From positions 278,277 to 342,276 of the forward strand of contig WION01000030.1 of the NCBI GenBank assembly GCA_015039365.1: DNA of 64,000 nt, written 5' to 3'. The stretch's first letter is position 1; each line of letters begins with the position of its first letter. The notes below the pieces were generated by a model, which was not told where the DNA came from, did no database searches, and saw only the letters and a list, made by a program, of their open reading frames with translations. Position numbers and translations under genes: made by a program. Below are positions 22,989-33,713 of the stretch, piece by piece. This stretch comes from Amanita rubescens (lineage: Eukaryota > Basidiomycota > Agaricomycetes > Agaricales > Amanitaceae).

Positions 22989-24500
22989 TTAATTTTTCAT
23001 GGTCTGACTTATCCATATTTCCACCGGTGCATCTCCTGCTCCTTGTACCTGTCCTATAAGAACGAGTTCCAAGCTTGCCTCTTGCCTCAGCATTTCCCAC
23101 AATGTACGTTCCGCAGCGTCACGCTCCTTGTAGCCGAGCAGCATAAGTGGAGGAGTCTCGCAAAGCCGTACGAGGCTGGACAACATGCGCACTAACGAAG
23201 GGAACGAAGCAGTGTTATACGTCACATCTGCCATCCTGCGTTCAATAATCATTATGTTTTACGCAGTAGCATGACGCGCAATAACGCACACAATAACATC
23301 AAAGCCTCTTTGCTTTGATATGTTCACAACGCGTTCAGGTATCACTTCGTCGTCCCAATCTAACACCAGAGCTTCCGGTCTAGCACCTGCATTTTCGGGA
23401 AGGAATCCGGCATTCGCTTGAATGTTGTGTTCGAGCAACGGCATTGCCGATTCTAATGAACGTTTGTCGATACGACTGCCAACTCGACACGGGTAATCGC
23501 ATACCAAGATCCGTGGTGATGATGACGCTTTGCGACGTCTCGCTAGCACCCGTAAGAGCCGCACGCAATGCTCCAATTGTAAGTGCAACAATACCAGTAC
23601 CGGCACCTGGTCGAATGCAATTAGATTCAGCACATTTTTTTCACGTATTAGCTTCCTCACCTAATTCCACGATGCATCTCGGCTGGTCGGCAAACAGTGC
23701 ATCCCTTAGTCGAGGTACGATGCTTCTTCTGAGTTTGAGCTGGTTCTCATCCAGAACACTTGTAGGCAGTTCCTCCAGCCGGGAAACATTATTGGCCAAG
23801 TCGACTAGCCAAGAGCCTAAGTCCGATGCCACTGTCCCAGACTTTCTAGGCAGAATTTCAAGGATAAGTACCTCTAGGCTATGGAGGCTATCACGACGAT
23901 CCATCAGCTCACCTTGTCGAGATCAAAGGACGTCTGTTCCGTCACCTTGATAACGGCTGTTAAAGGATTCGTTTGCAAAAGTGCTTCACTTTCTCCTTCA
24001 CGCACGACGAGCGTAGGAGTCGGAAGTGGGAACGTATACACGCGCTCGATTTTTTCTTGTTTCGCGATAACGCCCTTGGGCAGGCGAGACGAAAACTTGA
24101 TGGGCATGGACAAGACAGGGAGGGGTATTCTACCCAAACGATCGCCGCCCAATTCGACGGCACAATGCCCATCAGAGCGGCCTTGCTTCGTTACACATCC
24201 ATCGCAACTCAGCACTAGCCTCCATACTTGCCCATCGCGTACGCCTACAGGCACAGGCACAGGTATTTCTTTATATGCCATAGCCTGCCTCCAAGTGGTC
24301 AACTTCGTCCGTACCGTCCGAGCCGAGCTTGAGGTCTGATGAGGTAGCACTGCTATCTGCTGCCAGGAATAAAAAATGTCTTGTTCATTATCGTAGTGTT
24401 CTGTGCGCAGATCATTTGCAATTTGAGGTGTTATGGATATGGTGCCGGATGGTTGTGCTTGGGTGGGAGGTGGTCGGAGAAATGAGAGGTAATAGAACAT
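22989..24500 (-). CDS. Class I methyltransferase, METTL21/EFM-type (Methyltransf_16)
   Basis: Proteins of this family methylate lysines of translation factors or chaperones using S-adenosylmethionine. Five exons splice in phase. An N-terminal beta-rich region (YTFPLPTPTLVVREGES) precedes the SAM-binding motif I VELGAGTGIVALTIGALRAA. Then come TTDLESAMPLLEHNIQAN, the LDWDDE element, and the family post-motif DVIVMADVTYNTASFPSLVR. Use of the acceptor before GTACTT in intron 1 keeps the frame. The length of about 430 residues, with a long N-terminal extension, fits fungal members better than the short human METTL21A. The substrate cannot be assigned. It ends 33 bp from the convergent coiled-coil gene. 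Confidence 0.85.
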
Positions 24501-24579
24501 TGATGAGATTAGATCCCGTTGTTCATGCTCTTGGAATTTTGGAAAATGGGTACATTGGGAATTTAGAGTACCTCTAGAT

Positions 24580-24697
24580 ATCCACGGCCATAGGACTCTG
24601 AAAGCACCGCATCCCGTCCGATCTGCGCAGTCAACCAGAGTGCCGCCTAGTTAGTACCACGGTGGGGGACCACGCGGGAATCCTGGGTGCTGTGGTT
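24580..24697 (+). rRNA. 5S ribosomal RNA gene
   Basis: A 118-nt sequence from ATCCACGGCCATAGGACTCT to CTGGGTGCTGTGGTT matches the basidiomycete 5S rRNA, including the GCACCGCATCCCGTCCGAT core with the internal promoter region. It is followed by a short T-run (atttttac) as terminator. It lies tail-to-tail with F-box copy 1. Two further full copies (39582 and 41402) and two relics are associated with other F-box genes. Confidence 0.95.
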
Positions 24698-24752
24698 TCA
24701 TTTTTACAAAAGTATTTGTTCCGCTCGCTTTAACGCATGGGATTCAAGGTAC

Positions 24753-26016
24753 TTAGTGGTCACTAATCACTAGTCGCCATTCATCACCGCTAATAAAATA
24801 TTTGGTGGTGTACCAGTACAAGCCGTCCGCACTTCCCCGAGTGGGTAGTTCGCACGTGAACCAGCACCTGTCCTCATTCAACTCCCACATAACAGGCTCA
24901 TTGAATGGGAAGAAGATATGTCGCAGTGATGGGCAAACGCTATACCACTCGTAGCAGAGCGAGCGTTGGTCATCCATTTCCAGATCGTCTTTCAACGTGG
25001 GTGATAGGTCAAACCAATGTAGTTTATTGAACAAAACTAAACAGGATAGGTCCCCCTAAGAAAGAATCGAATTTCAGCAAAAAATTGATTCCTCTTTTCC
25101 AAACGAGGAAATAGCAGAATGAATGGGAATAGGGGCGACTTACGATGGAACGAGTCCTGTCTAGCTTGAGATTGACTCTGAAGATTTCGATTGTGGGAAG
25201 ATGGGTTCCTATGTCGCGCAAGGCGCTTGGAGATACGTACATGGCGGATAAGTCTAGAATCCGGAGAGGGACGGAAGTGAGCGCCATGCGAGAGAGGTTT
25301 TTATTGCCCAAGTCACCTTCCCTGCCTATCAACAGGAGGTGATGAACTGGCCGGCCTGTAAGAATAAATGCAGCTCCACTGGCTGTCCCGTAAAAGATGG
25401 ATAACTCGGGAAGGGCGTCATGAGGTACAAGTTCCATTGCCGATTCTGAGATTTCCAGAACGGCGAGGTAACGTAATCCAGAATGAGACGCGATGAATGC
25501 GCACATGACGCTGGGTTTTAGTGTACAATATGAAGAGAACCTCGTCCAGCCTGGCTCGCCTGCGTTCAGCGAACAATGTCGTATGTTCAGGAGGCGAAGG
25601 TCGCGAATGACGAGCTCCAGCGCAGGGGTTGTATTTTCACGGGAAGGACCCATGAAGAGCTTGAGTGTGTCTAGAAGCGTGAGGCGGCATATGGTGTCAC
25701 TGAGCAATGAGCACGAGTGAGGCAAAGTCTTGGACTCTCCAATGTCGACGTCGATCCGCCATGATATAGATAGTTTACGCGGCACATCATAGAGCTGATT
25801 TCGCTTCATTCCATCGCACCATCCGAGCGTCCGCTTGGGAACATCACTATCCTCGGTCAGTTCCTCGGCAATGTTGATAGACAAGTATAATACACGTTCA
25901 GCGATGACATTGAAACGATGCGATGCCAATGCGACTTTTGTGAGGTCACCTAGCGAAAGAAAGCTGAAGATATGGACCAAAGTTTCATTTGGCAGGTTTT
26001 CATCTGGCTCGAGGAT
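24753..26016 (-). pseudogene. F-box protein, copy 1 (inverted; initiator ATG lost)
   Basis: F-box proteins recruit substrates to SCF ubiquitin ligases. The frame begins where the paralogues have ATG, but the codon is ATC here (26016-26014). It then reads NLPNETLVHIFSFLSLGDLT and DVPKRTLGWCDGMKRNQLYD, with the leucine-rich body ending at LPTIEIFRVNLKLDRTRSI. An intron conserved in all copies leads to GDLSCLVLFNKLHWFDLSP and SADGLYWYTTKYF. The body is otherwise open. No in-frame upstream ATG was seen; the first internal one lies after about 65 codons, beyond the F-box. It is therefore probably non-functional or N-terminally truncated. 5S rRNA follows it and an H4 relic precedes it. Confidence 0.8.
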
Positions 26017-26134
26017 GTTAGGAGTAAAGCATTAGGATACAAAGAGATGGAGAGGTTTGAGATGACAGGAGACTGACCAGAGAAACTGGCATTGCACATT
26101 ATGCAGAAAATGTCGACAATAAGGCGGAATTCAA

Positions 26135-26330
26135 TTCCCAATTTTTCGACCGGAGAGAAAAATATTTACAGTAAAATACACAACAACACATCTCACCGCG
26201 AAGCCGTATATATATAATATAATGTACGTACCGCTTAAGTGCGTAGACAACATCGACGACAACATCGAGTACTATAATTATTTTCCATTCAGTGTATGTC
26301 AATCACGATTCACGAAATAGTCCAAGTGAG
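26135..26330 (-). pseudogene. Histone H4 3'-end relic
   Basis: The minus strand reads a degenerate last H4 exon: MTYTEWK, IIVLDVV and [13 protein letters not shown] against H4's [27 protein letters not shown]. It continues into a stretch resembling the 3' untranslated region of the H4 gene at 33128 (tgttgtgta..ttactgta). It lies upstream of F-box copy 1 in the same orientation, just as intact H4 lies upstream of F-box copy 2. Confidence 0.75.
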
Positions 26331-26467
26331 CTATGTGCTTACTTTTTCCAAGATTTTCAGAATCGTAGTTTTTTCCTTCAGTATCGATTATCTCGTCTAG
26401 GAGCAATGCACAGCACATCAAAAGGAGCGGTGGATTATTGGTAATGTCCTGATCAATAAAGTGTGGT

Positions 26468-28077
26468 CTATGTAGATTTTATTTCAACCTCGGCCTTGAA
26501 CGTCCGCCTCATCCCTTGCCAGAATGCGGGCCCGTAGTTATAGTACGCGACGCCAAAAGCAGCTCCTCCCAGGTGCGCCCAGTGATCAAATGTCCTGAAT
26601 GGTTGTCAATAGATGGGGGTATAAATTAAGTATTCACAGACCTCCAGCCTCTTAAAATCCCTACAATATCAAGTGCCAGGAGCCCACCAACACCCCACTG
26701 TATAGGTATCGGATAGGTTGGGGGGATGAACAACGCCACCTGCGATTCTGGAAACGCGAGCGCTGTAATCGCCACGCATGAGTAAATGGCACCGGAGGCG
26801 CCAAGCGATGGAAGGATGCTAGCTGCAGCCTGGCTCGTCGCTTTCTCTTTTGATGAAGCAACTGTGGCTGACACGGCTGATGCCCATGTATCTGTTTTCC
26901 GTGGAAGAGCGGCTGGAGAGGCTAGTTTAGCGACATATTTTGGGTAGCGGAACTTGGCGTTGACAACATGTGACACGAGACTGGAGAATACACCAGCTGG
27001 TTGACTGGGTTTGAGTATTATGAAAACTGGTAAGGAAAACGCGCCATACCTGATACAAAGAAAGCAAGGAAGTGGGAATTGACGTTTGCCTCAAGTATGG
27101 GTGGTATAGCTTTGCTCTGCTCCCTGGTCAAGTAAAAATAGGCGGCGGACCCTGCTTGACGATGAGACTATATCGCAACGTGCAAAGGACGATAACTGAC
27201 CAAAGCTCTCTAAAGCGAGACAGTTCAATAATAAGTGGAAGAATGATCTATGACTATAAAGATCATTGGTAAAAACAAAACATGTGAAATGATAAATAAA
27301 TACCTGAACGTGCTAGTTAGCATGGTATAGGTTAATCCTGACAATGGATTATGCGTAAAGCTTCGCATCATGAAAGGTTGCAACCGCGAGAATTTCCAGA
27401 GACCGTATATTATGGTGTTGAAAAAGCATATTTTCCAGCAGAATCTCTTTCCTTCGGTCATGTCCGCATAGGGCTGCATGACAGTGACATACGCCAGTGC
27501 GATCCATGGTTTAATCAGCATTGGAAAGTCTTTTATCTTGGTGGTAATCGCGCTATAGTCTTCTCTGAGTTTCTGCACAACCGTTTCAGCATTTACATCC
27601 ATACTGGAATCCGTCGTACCTTGATGAGTTCGGCATTCCGTGCCCTCTTTATATCCACATTGGTAATAGGCTGCGTACTCCATACAGGAGACATTGCAAT
27701 TAATTTCGCCACCCAGAGTTCCGTCTCTACAGCTGTATCGATGGAGGCGGCCGAGAACACTATGAGTGACCCGGCAATGAAAAACTAGGTCGGACGCGCA
27801 TAAAGTCATTGTTATAATGCACCTTAAGCGATAAGCTCACCAGGATATGTTTTCTAATCCTTGGTTCTCCGATTTTTTCAGAGAAGGACTGGGGCGGGTT
27901 CAACTGTGAAATTGCGTCGTTCGCTGGGGTAGTACCATTAACCTCTGCTCTTGGTTGCCAAAGGGGCCTCGTAGGAATAAGACTGTTGCGGCATCGCGTA
28001 CTAGAAAAGTAGCGTCTTGAAGCAAACGGCGAAAAGGATATTGGTCCCAGTCGCTGGCGTAAGAGGACCCGCAACAT
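26468..28077 (-). CDS. Mitochondrial rhomboid protease (Pcp1/Rbd1/PARL type)
   Basis: This is an intramembrane serine protease of the inner mitochondrial membrane that cleaves proteins such as cytochrome c peroxidase and dynamin-like proteins in yeast. The N-terminus MLRVLLRQRLGPISFSPFAS is Arg-rich without acids, as in a mitochondrial presequence. After splicing, the order is IDTAVETELWVAKLI, PYADMTEGKRFCWKICFFNTII, FSHRSFFHLLLNCLALESFG, REQSK, LVSHVVNAKFRYPKYVAKLA, the catalytic serine motif LGASGAIYS, and the catalytic histidine in TFDHWAHLGGAAFG. About seven introns, all GT-AG. No frame breaks. Only 35 bp separate its start from the divergent methyltransferase. Confidence 0.9.
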
Positions 28078-28112
28078 GGCGAAAGCGTTGATAAATAAGG
28101 TTAGGGTTACTT
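28078..28112. promoter_or_regulatory. 35-bp divergent intergenic region
   Basis: The start codons of the rhomboid (28077, minus) and the methyltransferase (28113, plus) are 35 bp apart, so 5' leaders must be minimal or overlap. It contains taaggttagggttac but no TATA box. Confidence 0.5.
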
Positions 28113-29184
28113 ATGCTATCCATACGACTGCCACCCAACTCTGAACTTGTTACAGACCCGGATGAAGAGGTACAAATCAAGTCATGTTACAATGACGTGC
28201 GGAATTGAGATGTGTCTTGTATCAGGTTTTTGTAATCTACTCTCTGCTTCAATCTAAGCCGCGGTCCGAACATGATGACTTTCGTGGACTGGGATATGTC
28301 GATTCTCGGAAGGACGTGCTTGACATAAACTTCGACATAACCTTGCCTTCCAATGACTCACCTGACCGAAGCAAAACGCGATCAGGTAGACGAAAGATTC
28401 AAGTCAATGAATCGAAGACGATAACCGTTACATTGGCTCAGGACAAAACTGCCCTTCGGTCGCGAAAAGGGGACACCGGAAGTATTTTATGGAAAGCAAG
28501 GTATGTAGCCGTTATCAGTGCCCCTTTTATGTTCTTTTCTCAAGCGATGACAGTATCGACTTTGCGAAGCTCATCCTCCAGCAAATACATTCCACTCCAA
28601 ATGATTCCATACTAGACCCTCAGAAGCTCCGAGAACAACATATTCTAGAATTAGGGCAAGTTGCAATCATATCATGGTTCTTTTGGTTCTTTTGACATGT
28701 TCACAGTTCAGGAACGGGTCTCCTTAGCGTGATATTCGCACCACTAGTTGGTCAGTTCACCGCGACAGACATTGGCGACCTTGTTCCTCTCATTCGCAAA
28801 AATCTTACCCTCAATTTTCCGGGATGGTCAGCAAATGCTCAAGGTGCAAACGTGTCGGCAGAGGAGCTTGACTGGGTCGTCCTTTCTACCGCAAACGCCT
28901 CACAGAGAAAGCGAATTGCCGATTTCAAGCCTGCCGACATCTTACTCGTCGTGGACTGCATATATCATCCTTCTCTACTGCCACATTTGGTCGAAACGAT
29001 TGATTACCTTTCAGTCCCAGAAAAAACTGCCGTATTCATTCTTGTCGAACTCCGTGCGGAAGACGTCATTCGTGATTTTTTGACTTTATGGTTGAACAAG
29101 CCATTGTGGCAAATTTGGAGAATCGGTGAAGACGTGTTCCCCATGCCGTATGTTGCTTGGGTAGGGTGCAAAACGCTGTCGTGA
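28113..29184 (+). CDS. Protein-lysine methyltransferase, RKM5/METTL21D-like
   Basis: Four exons. The start MLSIRLPPNSELVTDPDEEV is followed by a divergent N-terminal domain. SAM motif I is ILELGSGTGLLSVIFAPLVG, then TATDIGDLVPLIRKNLTLN, ELDWVVLS and the post-motif DILLVVDCIYHPSLLPHLVE. This order fits the Methyltransf_16 family near yeast Rkm5 (ribosomal protein methylation) or VCP-KMT; the substrate is not certain. The intron splitting ELG/SGTG (28656-28706) starts with GC rather than GT; the alternatives break the motif. The stop is at 29184. It is a second, different member of the same superfamily as the gene at 22989. Confidence 0.83.
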
Positions 29185-29860
29185 TTGCGCTGCAAATACA
29201 CCATTTCACGCATGCAGGAGGTGGTATCGGTACGTGATCCGTCTAAGCGCGTCCCAACTGACACCCCGCAACGCCTATGGCAGCTGCACACTGTGAAACA
29301 TCCTCACCGCCCATATCTTTCCTTCGATCTTTCCAACGATCAAAGGATCCTCTTGATTTCCAACAATTCGTATCTATGTTGATCCATAGCACCAACGCCT
29401 CGCCCACAACACTATGATTGTCAATCAAAGCAGTCCGCTCCCGTGCACCTGCTGCGCATCTCCTTTTGCTTTGTTGGAAATATAGGGTCGCTTCTTGTTG
29501 CTGCCCTTCGGGCAGCCCAGCCGCATCGGCAGGTGCTGCGGAAACTTACTCACATTCCGTGCTATTCCGTGTCGCACTTCACGATACAATACATCCGAGC
29601 ACATCCGTTGCGGATATTCATGCGCAGTACATTTTCACATGACCTTATCAATTTTATCCGCAGTTCGTTTGTTACACTTTTTCCCGCTAGACAGAAGGGT
29701 ATATGGGCGTAGCTATCTATCTATCGTATCGTATCGTACCAGTACCATGAGCAATTACTCGTTTAAATATAATGATCGTATTATGTCCTTGTCTTATTTA
29801 CGATGAGATGAAGCATGATTATTTACGTTTTAAATGCAAGATGTCCTTTGAGTTGAAATA
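29185..29860. other. Intergenic, no gene seen
   Basis: Convergent spacer between the methyltransferase and the aspartic protease. It contains short tandem tetranucleotide/pentanucleotide steps (atctatct, cgtatcgtatcgtacc) near 29715-29742. Short ORFs are not recognisable. Confidence 0.4.
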
Positions 29861-31725
29861 TTAATATAGCAGCACTGACCCAACCAGCACGGATAAAATC
29901 CAGCAAGCCCCCATGGCGATTATGGACACCTTTGGGACGCCTTGGCCGAATTGTCCGTTCGTTGATCCGCCAGCGGCTACCGTCGTCGCGGCTGTGCCGA
30001 TGGTAGCAGAAGGCAGTGGGCCGTTGGCACCATTCTGTGCAATGGCTACGCTTGAGAGTTGAGCAAACCCAACCGAAGGAGGGTTATAACGGAAAACAGA
30101 ATAGACGTTTTTCTGTTGGAGACAAAAGCGGTTATCTCACTGCGCAGGGAGACGGAAGGGGATAGCTTACAAGGAAAGTATCGCCGAAGATCCAGCTGGG
30201 CGTCGAGCCACTGCCAGAATCCAGGATAAAGAAAGAACCGAGACATGTGGACGAGGTCAATTGGGAAAGTTTGAAATCCGCCGAGCTGATCGGTAGGCTG
30301 CTTCCATTCCCGAAGGAAACCGCGACCTGGACATCGGTGCTGCAGGCTATAAAAGATATACTCCTATTAGCACGTAGCGATGAACATTGAACCACAGCGT
30401 TACGCACGATATGTATAATAGCCCTGAAAGTTCCCACTGCCTGCTTGGGAGCCTGGAATCTGGGCGTATATTTCGGCGATGACGTCGCTTGGGCCACCAA
30501 CGAGTGTTGTTCCGGTGTCGATAGCAGCGAAGGAGGAAGATCCTGACGGAACTGTGATCGATGAACCTTGCACCGTAATGGCTGTTACGCGTAGAACCTT
30601 TGAGACATCGATTTCACATAAGACAACCTGAACTTACATGCCAAGGACAAAATCCAATATGATTCGGTGGTGGCTAGATCGACGTACTCAATTTCACCAG
30701 AATAGAGACTCGAGTTTGTAAATCCTGTGGACAAATTTAGCGTTATACACTCGCGCTGGAGGTAACCTTACCCATGCTGAAGGCACCTCCAGGTTCCAGG
30801 GTTTGCGCCGTACTGTCATTGGCAAACCTGAGCACAAATCGTCAAATCCGCTGTTTCGGAAACCCGTTGGCATACATACCGAGTTAGGAAGAATGCCATA
30901 AGCGGCTCATCCCATGCACCCTGTGAGACCAATGTTTGCCAAAAGGGGGTTGCCTTCGATGCAGCGATAGTTTGGAACGCAAGGCCCATAAGGCCCGATA
31001 CCGGGCTGCTCAGCAGACCGGACGACACCTGGTCGCATATGGCAAAAACTTGATTAGAGACAGAGAACCCGGCCATCTGCACTACATCCGTTCCGAGTGT
31101 TCCCGAGGCCTGTCCACTCCCGTACGTTATCTGGAAGGGTGTGCTTGAATTTGCGAAAGTGGATGAAGTAGTTGGGTTGAACGTCGGCACACTACTGCAT
31201 CCAGAAACGCAATCTGCGTCAGCCACCCAAAGGTCACTATGGAGACATGAATAAAAGGGCGGTGAACAATGGAATAAAAGACTTGCGCTGAACCCGTATC
31301 CAGAATAACGTCAAAGGCAATGGCAGGTGTTCCTATTGCAACCGAGCCGTAATAACTGTATGGTTTCCATCGGTCAACAATGAACCGTTGACAAAGAGAT
31401 TTCCGTACCTCGAGTCAGCATCCTGGTTGACCAGCCTAGCGAGGATAGCGATAGGTCAGTACAGGACGGATGTTTCAAAGAACGACGTACAAGTTTGTCC
31501 CGGAGCCCCGTTTCTGATGCTGAGAGGGACCACCACTGTATTTACTTTCTAACAGCTTTTTATTCTGCTGGGCCCATTTACCCCACTCCTCTATAGTGCG
31601 GGTGACTGTTGTTCTACGGTTGAGCGTTAACGTTGCCGTGCGGAGAGTTCGCTACTCGGGGCGGCAAGAGCATTGTATGAGACGCAGAGTAGGATCGAGA
31701 GAGACAGGGGAAGCGTGAAGAACAT
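29861..31725 (-). CDS. Secreted/GPI-type pepsin-like aspartic protease (family A1)
   Basis: The start MFFTLPLSLSILLCVSYNAL is a clear signal peptide. The pro-region (TRTIEEWGKWAQQNKKLLES) is followed by VNQDADSSYYGSVAIGTPAI, the first catalytic motif VILDTGSADLWV, the flap region QITYGSGQASGTLG, the second catalytic motif FAAIDTGTTLVGG and SWIFGDTF. The C-terminus VSIMAIGACWILSVLVGSVL is hydrophobic after a Ser/Gly/Thr-rich linker, suggesting GPI anchoring. About nine introns, one with a GC donor (31237-31286). Signal peptide and pro-region are one frame step apart near 31625-31645, so there is a frame break or an unrecognised micro-intron there. Both aspartates are present. Probably an extracellular or wall-bound proteinase. 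Confidence 0.85.
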
Positions 31726-32310
31726 GATGGCGATGTAAGGGGGATGATGGTAATTTATAACAAAAAGCGGGACTCGTCCTGCGAGAAGGCGCTGCGCATC
31801 ATCAAGTGCCGAATGATCAAAGGGTAGCCGATCGGTACAGCAAGTGCGCTTGTCTTGGCGGTCGTCACTAAAATTGTCAGCCACGCGTATTTCAACTGCG
31901 CGGAATAGCACAATGGCTGTGACTTTCCCTCGGTCCGACCCCTTTTTTTCCCTTTAGTGTTTCCGGTGAAGGGTGCCGAAGGTACAAAGTGAAAGTGTTA
32001 CGGGCACCCGCTACGATTTAATGCCACCGATAAGCCTTTGACAGTGGCGCCTAAGCTTGGCAAGGTCAACATATCAGTTCCTGTCCTGATGGATTTACTC
32101 ACGCCAGAGCATTTCCGCAGCAAGCGGACTGCGCAGCAAAATGGATGGCGTTATGGTGATGACGAACTTGAGGCCGCCATCAACGGCAAGGGCCCGACAA
32201 TATTAGTAACTTCGAAGTTACTCGGTATTCAATATATTAATCCCAAAGAAAATATAAATAATAAACAGTACACTAAGCATACAAATAATGTAGATCCATG
32301 TACAAGAGAC
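31726..32310. other. Spacer with an unrecognised open frame (32038-32316)
   Basis: A 92-codon plus-strand frame without an ATG start reads LGKVNISVPVLMDLLTPEHF, RSKRTAQQNGW and YGDDELEAAING. It looks like a piece of a real protein, but I do not recognise it. It overlaps the 3' end of H3 on the other strand by a few bases. Confidence 0.3.
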
Positions 32311-32880
32311 TCATGACCTCTCTCCCCGCAGTCTGCGAGCCAATGCCAAATCTTTCGGTTGGATCGTAACACGCTTGGCATGAATCGCAGCCAAGTTGGT
32401 GTCTTCAAACAGTGAGACCAAGTAAGCCTCCGCAGCTTCTTGGAGAGCCATGACAGCGGATGATTGGAAGCGCAGGTCAGTCTTTGAATAAAGTCAGTAT
32501 ATCACGGGTGTTTCGTTTGTGTAGAGGAAACTAACCTTGAAGTCCTGTGCAATTTCACGTACGAGACGTTGGAAGGGAAGCTTGCGGATGAGCAACTCCG
32601 TTGATTTCTGATACCGTCTAATTTCACGAAGAGCGACGGTTCCGGGCCTGAAGCGATGAGGCTTCTTTACACCACCGGCTGCGGCCTACACAAGTCAACA
32701 CTCGTTACTTCATTGATTCGAATTGATGACTTACAGCTGTTTTACGGGCTTGCGATTTTGCAGCGAGTTGCTTACGCGGTGCCTTACCTTGAGTCGGTGA
32801 TAAGAAAACAGAAGATTGCAGAAGAGAACTTGGGACTTACCACCGGTGGATTTGCGAGCGGTTTGTTTTGTGCGAGCCAT
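32311..32880 (-). CDS. Histone H3, copy 1
   Basis: Core nucleosome histone. Four exons: [13 protein letters not shown], then [18 protein letters not shown], then [20 protein letters not shown] through DFK, then [20 protein letters not shown] to ARRLRGERS. The tail reads [18 protein letters not shown], one residue longer between K23 and R26 than canonical H3. Everything after residue 37 is standard fungal H3. Divergently transcribed with H4 across 247 bp, the usual arrangement. Copy 2 at 57419 encodes the same tail. Confidence 0.96.
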
Positions 32881-33127
32881 TGGTTGTTTTAGTTGACGAT
32901 GGTAAAGATGTTCGAGGCATGTTGGTGGCCTGTCCTATATATAGTGACGCAGAGCACGTCGCAGGACGCGTTCTCCTGCACGTGACAAACGCGCTACCAA
33001 TCAACAAAAGAATGTAGCACTGCCACATGCTAACACAATATATAGCTACTGCGTCATCAGAGCTTAAATCCCCACTTGCGAAACACAGTCGCTTCATCAT
33101 CTACAACATCTCAACAAATATCACACA
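32881..33127. promoter_or_regulatory. Divergent H3/H4 promoter 1
   Basis: 247 bp between start codons. TATA-like boxes face both genes: tatatata near 32936-32943 for H3 and tatatag near 33040-33046 for H4. Two gcgtcac/gcgtcat-like elements flank them. S-phase control is expected from known histone genes, not shown here. Confidence 0.65.
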
Positions 33128-33590
<463 letters not shown>

Positions 33591-33713
33591 ATAATCGTTT
33601 GGTCTTTCTGTTGTGTACTTTACTGTAATTTTAAATATTTATCTCCTTGCTCTCCTGCGCAATTACGTAATTGATGGTGTTTATGAATCGTCTTCTGATG
33701 CTTTACTCCTAAC

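Noticed and set aside
23444..23950. 168-codon plus-strand ORF
   Set aside because: Antisense shadow of methyltransferase exons that carry SAM motifs.
28093..28112. TTAGGG-like bases between divergent genes
   Set aside because: Only one imperfect unit; not a telomeric array.
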